From NCBI RefSeq assembly GCF_014170305.1, contig NZ_LZZT01000007.1, positions 25,669 through 89,668 on the forward strand: 64,000 bases of DNA, in the 5' to 3' direction. Under the pieces are notes generated by a model. It saw only the letters and a program-made list of their open reading frames with translations. It did not search any database and was not told where the DNA came from. Below, piece by piece: positions 57,976-64,000 of the stretch. A program made the position numbers and the translations under genes. This DNA is from Achromobacter sp. UMC71 (GTDB lineage Bacteria > Pseudomonadota > Gammaproteobacteria > Burkholderiales > Burkholderiaceae_B). How positions within the stretch are numbered: position 1 is the first letter of the stretch; each line of letters opens with the position of its first letter.

Positions 57976-58345
57976 CGTGTGGGTTCTTAAGCCGCGCGTG
58001 ACGGGGCAGGCGGGTGAGGGCGGGGCTACGATTGCGGTCCGGAGCCTTCGCTCCGGACTGGCCTCGGCGGCCCCCCCCGTTGTCATCCTCGTCCGCCTTC
58101 GGCTCCCTTCGGATTCCCTCGGGCGCATCTAACGCCCCGCCCTCACCCGCCTGCCCCGTCACGCGCTCTTGATGCGGATTAACCACGGCCCCTGGGGCGG
58201 GTGGTGTGCTTGGCATTTTGGCCACAGTCCGTTTGGGGGTGGAGGAGTTTGCGGGGCCCGCCTCGTGTCGGCCGCGCGGGCGGCCTTGCTCGGCTTACGC
58301 GGTGTCTTGCGTCATGGGATGACGCTGCGCGCTTGCGCGGGGGGG
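57976..58345. other. Non-coding stretch between the XRE gene and mutY
   Basis: This 370-base stretch has no credible gene. It holds the large inverted repeat described separately, an inner hairpin (GTCCGGAGC with GCTCCGGAC, around 58037-58058), a seven-base-arm hairpin GCGTCAT/ATGACGC at 58309-58325, and long GC-rich runs including eight consecutive Cs near 58070. It looks like structured repeat DNA rather than decayed coding sequence. Confidence 0.6.
57994..58166. repeat. Perfect 33-bp inverted repeat flanking a structured 107-bp core
   Basis: The 33-base arm at 57994-58026 (starts GCGCGTGACGGGGC) is exactly the reverse complement of 58134-58166. The core contains a 9-bp hairpin with a CTTC loop, a C-run and CCTTCGG-type repeats. 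There is no open frame for a transposase inside. The form is that of a MITE-like or composite REP element, or a long-stem non-coding RNA. Confidence 0.75.
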
Positions 58346-59422
58346 CTATTTGGTGTTCGTCAGCAGGTCGCCGGGGAGGCCGGCTTCCACTAGACCCAGC
58401 AGCAGCTTTTTTACCGGGGCGGGCAGGGCGGTTTTGGATAGGTCTGCCTGGGGGATCCAGCGTTCGGTCTGGGTGGGTTCGCGCAGCGTGGCGCTGCGTA
58501 CCGGGATGTACCAGGGGCGGATGTGCAGGCGGTAGTGGGTGAAGGTGTGGGCGAAGGCGGCGAGTTCGAAGCGGCGTTCGGGGACCAGGCCCAGGGCGCG
58601 GGAGGCGGCCAGGGGGTCGTCGGCGGCGTCGAATTCGGGCAGGCTCCATAGGCCGCCCCAGATGCCGGGTTCGGGGCGTTGTTGCAGGAGGAAGGCGCCC
58701 TGGTGTTGCAGGACCAGCATGCCGGTTTCGCGTTCGGGGATGGCTTTGCGGGCCTTGGGCGTGGGCAGTTCGGCTTGGCGGCCTTCTTGCCGCGCGATAC
58801 AGGTGGCGGCGATGGGGCAGCGGTCGCAGGCGGGTTTGCCGCGGGTACAGAGGGTGGCGCCCAGGTCCATCAGGCCTTGGGTGTAGGCGGCCATGTCCAG
58901 GCCGGGGGCGGCGTCGACCTGGGCGTCGGCCAGCGCCCACAGGCGTTGTTCGATTTCGCGTTTGGCGGGGTCGCCAGCGATGCCGAAGTGGCGGGTGAAG
59001 ACGCGTTTGACGTTGCCGTCCAGGATGGGCGAGCGTTCGCCATAGGCGAAGGCGGCGATGGCGGCGGCGGTGGACCGGCCGATGCCGGGCAGGGTGGCGA
59101 TGGCTTCGGCGGTGGGCGGGAAGCGGCCGTTCCAGTCGCGCGCGATTTCCTGGGCGCAGCGGTGCAGGTTGCGGGCGCGGGCGTAGTAGCCCAGGCCGGC
59201 CCAGTAGGGCATGACGTCTTCCTGGGCGGCGGCGGCCAGCGCGGCGACGTCGGGGAAGCGCTGCAGGAAGCGTTCGTAATAGGGGATGACCGTGGCCACC
59301 TGCGTCTGCTGCAGCATGATCTCGGAGAGCCAGATGCGGTAGGGATCCCGGGTGTTCTGCCAGGGGAGATCGTGGCGGCCATGCTGGCGTTGCCAGGCGA
59401 CGATGCGAGGGGCGAAGTCCAT
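58346..59422 (-). CDS. mutY: A/G-specific adenine DNA glycosylase
   Basis: The 358-residue MutY has the N-terminal HhH-GPD domain (LPWQNTRDPYRIWLSEIMLQQTQV with catalytic Glu; LPGIGRSTAAAIAAFAYG helix-hairpin-helix; ILDGNVKRVFTR with the key Asp) and the iron-sulfur loop C-x6-C-x2-C-x5-C (CTRGKPACDRCPIAATC). A C-terminal NUDIX-like 8-oxoG recognition domain follows (from about residue 232: GMLVLQHQGAFLLQQRPEPGIWGGLW). It removes adenine mispaired with 8-oxoguanine. It is not obviously in an operon. Confidence 0.96.
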   Translation of the reverse strand: MDFAPRIVAWQRQHGRHDLPWQNTRDPYRIWLSEIMLQQTQVATVIPYYERFLQRFPDVAALAAAAQEDVMPYWAGLGYYARARNLHRCAQEIARDWNGRFPPTAEAIATLPGIGRSTAAAIAAFAYGERSPILDGNVKRVFTRHFGIAGDPAKREIEQRLWALADAQVDAAPGLDMAAYTQGLMDLGATLCTRGKPACDRCPIAATCIARQEGRQAELPTPKARKAIPERETGMLVLQHQGAFLLQQRPEPGIWGGLWSLPEFDAADDPLAASRALGLVPERRFELAAFAHTFTHYRLHIRPWYIPVRSATLREPTQTERWIPQADLSKTALPAPVKKLLLGLVEAGLPGDLLTNTK

Positions 59423-59590
59423 GCCCGCAATTATCGCATCGCCCTATTGCCGGGGGTGGGGCGAGCGGTTACAACCGTCAGGTAGAGGCGCGCCAAGCGC
59501 CCGGAATTCACTTCCGCCGTTAGCCCGCCCGGGCTCCAAAAGTACTCGGCGCGATGCTGCTGCGGGCGTTCCACGACCCTCGGAGTAGAC

Positions 59591-62500
59591 ATGAATGCCC
59601 CTCTCACGCCCGCGGTCCGCGCGGCGCTCGAATCCGTCCAGCTGGACGACAAATACACCCTTGAAACCGGCCGCGCCTGGATGAGCGGCATCCATGCCCT
59701 GGTGCGCCTGCCGATGATGCAGCGGCTGCGCGACCTGCGCGATGGGTTGAACACGGCGGGGTTCGTGTCGGGGTACCGGGGGTCGCCGCTGGGCGGGGTC
59801 GACCAGAACATGTGGAAGGCGGCCAAGCACCTGAAGGCGCATCACGTCGAATTCCAGCCGGGCATCAACGAGGACCTGGCCGCGACGGCCGTGTGGGGCT
59901 CGCAGCAGGTGAACCTGTTTCCGGGGGCCAAGTACGACGGGGTCTTCGGCATGTGGTACGGCAAGGGGCCGGGGGTGGACCGCTGCGGCGATGTGTTCAA
60001 GCACGCCAACGCCGCCGGCACCTCGCCGCATGGCGGCGTGCTGGTGGTGGCGGGCGATGACCATCCGGCCAAGTCGTCGACGCTGCCGCACCAGAGCGAC
60101 CACATTCTCAAGGCCTGTATGATCCCCGCGCTGTTTCCGTCCAGCGTGCAAGAGGTGCTGGACTTCGGCCTGCATGGCTGGGCCATGAGCCGCTACGCCG
60201 GGGTCTGGGTGGGCATGAAGTGCATCACCGACATCGTCGAGGTGTCGGCGTCGGTGGACGTGGACCCGTACCGCGTGAAGATCCTGCTGCCCGAAGACTT
60301 CCAGCTGCCGCCGGACGGGCTGAACATCCGCGTGCCCGATACGCCGCTGCAGCAGGAAGCGCGGCTGCTGGACTACAAACTCTATGCGGCGCTGGCCTAC
60401 GCTCGCGCCAACAAGCTCAACCGTGAACTCTGGCAGGTGCCGCAGCGCGATGCGCGCTTTGGCATCATGACCTCGGGCAAGGCCTATCTGGATACGCGCC
60501 AGGCGCTGTCCGACCTGGGCCTGACCGAGGCGGTGTGCCAGCGCATCGGCCTGCGGCTGTTCAAGGTCGGCATGGTGTGGCCGCTGGAATCGACCGGCAT
60601 GGCGCATTTCGCCGAAGGTCTGGACGAGATTCTGGTGGTCGAGGAAAAGCGCCAGGTGCTGGAATACCAGCTGAAAGAAGAGCTGTTCAGCTGGATCGGC
60701 AGCGGCAAGAAGATTCCACGCGTGGTGGGCAAGTTCGACGACAAGGACGGCGGCGAATGGTCGGTGCCGCAGGGCAATTGGCTGCTGCCGGCGCACTACG
60801 AGTTTTCGCCGGCGATGGTGGCCAAGGCCATTGCCGCGCGGTTGCTGCGCTTTGAGCTGCCCCAGGACGTGCGTGCCGGCATCGAGGCGCGGCTGGCGTT
60901 CATTGCCGATCGCGAACAGGCGCTGGCGCGGCCGCGCGTGGTCGAAGACCGCAAGCCCTGGTTCTGTTCGGGCTGTCCGCACAATACCTCGACCCGCCTG
61001 CCGGAAGGCTCGCGCGGCATGGCGGGCATTGGCTGCCACTACATGGTGACCTGGATGGGCCGCAATACCCAGGTGTACACGCAGATGGGCGGCGAGGGCG
61101 TGCCGTGGCTGGGACAGGCGCCGTTCACCGAGGAAAAGCATGTGTTCGCCAATCTGGGCGACGGCACCTATTTCCATTCGGGCCTGTTGGCGATCCGCGC
61201 CGCGGTGGCCGCCAAGGCGCCCATCACCTACAAGATCCTGTTCAACGACGCGGTGGCGATGACCGGCGGACAGCCGGTGGACGGCCCCATCAGTGTGCCA
61301 ATGATCAGCCGCCAGGTGGCGGCCGAGGGTATCGACAAGATCGTGGTGGTGACGGACGAGCCCGAGAAATACAAGGATATGGCGGGGCTGGCGCCGGGCG
61401 TGCCGGTCAAGCATCGTGACGCGCTGGACGCCGTGATGCGCGAACTGCGCGAGTACCCCGGCGTGTCGGTGCTGATCTACGACCAGACCTGTGCCACGGA
61501 GAAGCGCCGGCGCCGCAAGCGCAACGCGTACCCCGACCCGGCGCGCCGGGTGGTCATCAACGAGCGTGTGTGCGAGGGCTGCGGCGATTGTTCGCAGAAG
61601 TCGCATTGCCTGTCGGTGGAACCCCTGGAAACCGAATTCGGCCGCAAGCGCACGATCAACCAATCGAGCTGCAACAAGGACTTTTCCTGTCTGAAGGGCT
61701 TTTGCCCCAGCTTCGTCACGGTGGAAGGCGGCAAGCTCAAGAAGCCGCGCGCGCTGGCGCCGGAAGGGGCGATCGACGACGATGTGCCGCAACCCGCCGC
61801 GCACGGGCTCGACCAGGCTTATGGCGTGTTCATCGCCGGGGTGGGCGGCACTGGCGTGGTCACGATCGGCCAGTTGCTGGGCATGGCCGCGCACCTGGAA
61901 GGCAAGGGCTGTTCAGTGCTGGACATGGCCGGACTCGCGCAAAAGGGCGGCGCGGTGTATTCGCACGTGGTGCTGGCGCAAACGCCGGAGCATCTGCTGA
62001 ACACCCGGGTCGCCATGGGCGAGGCCGACTTGCTGCTGGCCGGCGATCTGGTGGTGGCCACCAGCGCGGACGCCATGGCGCGGCTGCGTCCGGGCCGCAC
62101 GCGCGCGCTGCTCAACAGCGACAACGCGCCCACCGCGGCCTTCGTGTCCAACCCCGACTGGACCCTGCCGGGCGCCAACCTCGCTGCCGACCTGCAGGCC
62201 GCCTGCGGCAAGGACAACCTGCACGCGGTGGATGCCTCGGCGCTGGCCGTGGGTCTGCTGGGCGATGCCATCTATTCCAATCCGCTGATGATGGGCTACG
62301 CCTACCAGAAGGGCTGGATTCCGCTGTCGCGCGAGGCCTTGCTGCGCGCCATCGAACTGAACGGCCAGCAGGTGCCCAACAACCTGGCGGCCTTCGCCTG
62401 GGGGCGCCGCGCGGCGCATGACCTGGCCGGCGTGATGCGCCTGCTCGCCCCGGGCGGCGCGGCGCCCGCGCATCCGGACGGCATTATCGAGATCCGCCGG

Positions 62501-63202
62501 CCACGCGCGACCCCCGTGCTGGAATTGAAGAAGCCGCCCGGCGAACTGGCCCGGCTGGTCGAAGTGCGGCGCGTATTCCTGACGCAGTACCAGGACGCCG
62601 CCTACGCCAAGCAGTACACGGACCTGGTCGACAAGGTGGCGCACGCCGAACACGAGGCCACCGGCACGCAGCGGCTGGCGTTGGCGGTGGCGCGCTATTA
62701 CTTCAAGCTGCTGGCCTACAAGGACGAGTACGAGGTGGCGCGGCTGTACACCGATGGCGAATTCCTCAAGCGCGTCGGCGAGCAGTTCGAAGGCGACTGG
62801 AAGCTGCGCTTTCACCTGGCGCCGCCGCTCTTCGCGCGCCGCGGTCCGGACGGCCATCTGGTCAAGAAGGCCTACGGGCCGGGCATGCTGCGCGTGTTCG
62901 GCCTGCTGGCACGCATGAAGCGCTTGCGCGGCACGCGGCTGGACCCGTTCGGCTACACACGTGAGCGCCGCGCCGAACGCGAACTGGCGCGCGAATACCG
63001 CGAGACGCTGACCGCGATTCTGTCCAAGCTGAACCGTGGCAACCTGGACCGCGCGGTGGCGCTGGCCAGTGTGCCCGAGGACATCCGCGGCTACGGCCAC
63101 GTCAAGGAAGCGGCCATGGAAAAGGCCGCGGCGCGCCGCGAGGCGCTGCTGAAGGACTTCACCGCCAGCGTGGTGGCGATCGGGGGCGCGCGGGCGGCGT
63201 GA
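59591..63202 (+). CDS. Indolepyruvate ferredoxin oxidoreductase, fused large form
   Basis: The 1203-residue fusion enzyme has an N-terminal pyrimidine-binding half (GFVSGYRGSPLGGVDQ; QPGINEDLAATAVWGSQ) and a TPP-binding half (CPHNTSTRLPEGSRGMAGIGCH; FANLGDGTYFHSGLLAIRAA; FNDAVAMTGGQP). An iron-sulfur region with CEGCGDC (661-667) and further Cys residues (SCNKDFSCLKGFC) follows, then the gamma domain (GVGGTGVVTIGQLLGMAAHLEG) and a C-terminal extension. It oxidatively decarboxylates aryl pyruvates from Trp, Phe and Tyr to acyl-CoA. GGAG before the ATG supports the start. Divergent from mutY. Confidence 0.92.
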   Translation: MNAPLTPAVRAALESVQLDDKYTLETGRAWMSGIHALVRLPMMQRLRDLRDGLNTAGFVSGYRGSPLGGVDQNMWKAAKHLKAHHVEFQPGINEDLAATAVWGSQQVNLFPGAKYDGVFGMWYGKGPGVDRCGDVFKHANAAGTSPHGGVLVVAGDDHPAKSSTLPHQSDHILKACMIPALFPSSVQEVLDFGLHGWAMSRYAGVWVGMKCITDIVEVSASVDVDPYRVKILLPEDFQLPPDGLNIRVPDTPLQQEARLLDYKLYAALAYARANKLNRELWQVPQRDARFGIMTSGKAYLDTRQALSDLGLTEAVCQRIGLRLFKVGMVWPLESTGMAHFAEGLDEILVVEEKRQVLEYQLKEELFSWIGSGKKIPRVVGKFDDKDGGEWSVPQGNWLLPAHYEFSPAMVAKAIAARLLRFELPQDVRAGIEARLAFIADREQALARPRVVEDRKPWFCSGCPHNTSTRLPEGSRGMAGIGCHYMVTWMGRNTQVYTQMGGEGVPWLGQAPFTEEKHVFANLGDGTYFHSGLLAIRAAVAAKAPITYKILFNDAVAMTGGQPVDGPISVPMISRQVAAEGIDKIVVVTDEPEKYKDMAGLAPGVPVKHRDALDAVMRELREYPGVSVLIYDQTCATEKRRRRKRNAYPDPARRVVINERVCEGCGDCSQKSHCLSVEPLETEFGRKRTINQSSCNKDFSCLKGFCPSFVTVEGGKLKKPRALAPEGAIDDDVPQPAAHGLDQAYGVFIAGVGGTGVVTIGQLLGMAAHLEGKGCSVLDMAGLAQKGGAVYSHVVLAQTPEHLLNTRVAMGEADLLLAGDLVVATSADAMARLRPGRTRALLNSDNAPTAAFVSNPDWTLPGANLAADLQAACGKDNLHAVDASALAVGLLGDAIYSNPLMMGYAYQKGWIPLSREALLRAIELNGQQVPNNLAAFAWGRRAAHDLAGVMRLLAPGGAAPAHPDGIIEIRRPRATPVLELKKPPGELARLVEVRRVFLTQYQDAAYAKQYTDLVDKVAHAEHEATGTQRLALAVARYYFKLLAYKDEYEVARLYTDGEFLKRVGEQFEGDWKLRFHLAPPLFARRGPDGHLVKKAYGPGMLRVFGLLARMKRLRGTRLDPFGYTRERRAERELAREYRETLTAILSKLNRGNLDRAVALASVPEDIRGYGHVKEAAMEKAAARREALLKDFTASVVAIGGARAA

Positions 63203-63322
63203 TGCCCGTTGCGGCCGGCGCGCGCCTTGCGCGCCTGCCGCCATGCCCGGTGGCGTCCCTCTGGCGGGTGCTTCTGCGGCGAGCGCTCCTTCTGCGGCGG
63301 GACTCGCTACGGCCGCTGCCGC

Positions 63323-64000
63323 CTACGCCGGGTAGTGCTCGTCGTCCAGCAGCATGTCTTCGAAGAACGCGCCATAGCGGCCCCGCGGATCGCGCAGGTG
63401 GATCTCCAGGATCCAGCGCATTTCCGACGGGCTGATCTCCAGGTCGGCCAGCGAGCCGGTATGAATCGCCGCGTGCGGAAAGTCCGACACCCGGTGCCCC
63501 GGCAGGTCGAAGTTCAGCTCCCACCCCATGGCGCGCGCCTGGCGGTCGGCGTAGGTATACAGGGCCTGGCCGCTCAGGCGTTCGCGCAACCACACGCCGC
63601 GCACGTCATGGAACAGCGCTTCGGCGTCGCGCGCGCAGCGCGCCTGGCCAGCGTCGCCGCCCACCACGTAGCTCTTGCCGCCGTCGCCTTCCCATGCGTC
63701 TAGCCGCGGCGCAATGTCCAGAAAGAAGATGTCGTGTTCGCCCAGCACGACGCCCGGGGTGGAGGCCTGGCGCATGGCTTTCATGGTGTTGGCGCCGAAG
63801 CGCACGCGGGTCGGGTGCCAGCTGAGCGCCATGCCGGCGTCGATCAGCGTCTGCTTGGCCAGGGCCACCGCGTCTTCTTCCACCATGCCGGGTTGGATGC
63901 GCGCGGCGATGGTCTCGATGGCCTGCCGTGTCTTGTGGCGGGCCAGCAGCATGCCGTCCACGGAAAAGGCGGGGCCGACGCGTTCACTGGGGGCGGGGTG
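63323..64000 (-). CDS. M24-family metallopeptidase (Xaa-Pro aminopeptidase-like), cut by window edge
   Basis: The reading frame is open from the right edge, so the true start may lie beyond 64000; an internal GTG at 63961 and an ATG at 63952 are candidate starts for a short form. The protein has the pita-bread fold markers: DIFFLDIAPRLDAWEGD with two metal Asp, PGHRVSDFPHAAIHTG with the metal His, RWILEIHLRDP with Glu, and GAFFEDMLL with the last Glu, so all five metal ligands appear present. It would remove N-terminal residues or cleave a small substrate such as creatine. It is convergent with the oxidoreductase gene. Confidence 0.78.
   Translation of the reverse strand, partial: HPAPSERVGPAFSVDGMLLARHKTRQAIETIAARIQPGMVEEDAVALAKQTLIDAGMALSWHPTRVRFGANTMKAMRQASTPGVVLGEHDIFFLDIAPRLDAWEGDGGKSYVVGGDAGQARCARDAEALFHDVRGVWLRERLSGQALYTYADRQARAMGWELNFDLPGHRVSDFPHAAIHTGSLADLEISPSEMRWILEIHLRDPRGRYGAFFEDMLLDDEHYPA

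Noticed and set aside
57994..58166. Insertion sequence ends
   Set aside because: The inverted arms resemble IS ends in form, but the 107-base core cannot encode a transposase and no target duplication was recognised. I kept it as a non-coding repeat.
59444..61894. An 816-codon minus-strand open frame under the indolepyruvate oxidoreductase gene
   Set aside because: It is antisense to a clearly conserved enzyme gene, lacks recognisable motifs and has the typical His/Arg/Gln-rich shadow composition.

Overview
This 64-kb window is GC-rich chromosomal DNA from a betaproteobacterium. It most resembles the Alcaligenaceae (Achromobacter/Bordetella). The pointers are an orphan Bug-type TctC binding protein, the metX-metW pair, the ubiE-ubiJ-ubiB block, a large fused indolepyruvate oxidoreductase and the general protein style; the genus is inferred, not proven. 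No tRNA, rRNA, transposase, phage gene or CRISPR array was seen.

Positions 1-8700 hold the 5' end of gshA, an alpha/beta hydrolase, a small lipoprotein, a solo LuxR-type HTH protein and an AEC transporter. These are followed by a minus-strand block read as a sulfolactate-degradation module: suyA, suyB, a Bug binding protein, an SlcC-like and a ComC-like dehydrogenase. A GntR/UTRA regulator is divergent from it, with a palindrome and two sigma70-like promoters in the shared intergenic region. Positions 8700-12060 hold metX-metW behind a SAM-II riboswitch, then an AmpG-type permease that appears to use a rare ATT start codon.

Positions 12100-20700 carry a double UspA protein, a TRIC-family protein, a GntR/FCD regulator, the 5-oxoprolinase genes pxpBCA, a VOC protein divergent from a LysR regulator, an HD hydrolase and serA. 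Positions 20780-28800 are a copper-resistance block (copR-copS, then cupredoxin-copA-copB-DUF411 behind a candidate cop box) placed directly downstream of phoB-phoR. Positions 28960-37120 hold ubiE, a Tim44-domain protein, ubiJ and ubiB. Next come a diiron ferritin-like protein, the heptose-1-phosphate adenylyltransferase gene, tolC and a divergent PCMT-like methyltransferase.

Positions 37300-46500 are cofactor-centred. They hold thiG-thiD, then btuB-btuF under a cobalamin riboswitch, back to back with B12-dependent metH. Positions 46560-55480 are the most unusual part. A FadR-type regulator with at least three TGGT-N2-ACCA sites precedes an apparent operon of two paralogous SBP_bac_3 binding proteins, an L-idonate/L-gulonate-type zinc dehydrogenase, two HisM-type permeases, a GlnQ-type ATPase, a ManD-type D-mannonate dehydratase and a fructuronate reductase/mannitol dehydrogenase. 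The enzymes are those of sugar-acid breakdown, but the transporter belongs to the polar amino-acid class.

The right end carries an amidase divergent from an XRE/MmyB regulator, a non-coding stretch with a perfect 33-bp inverted repeat, mutY, a 1203-residue indolepyruvate ferredoxin oxidoreductase and an M24 metallopeptidase cut by the window edge.
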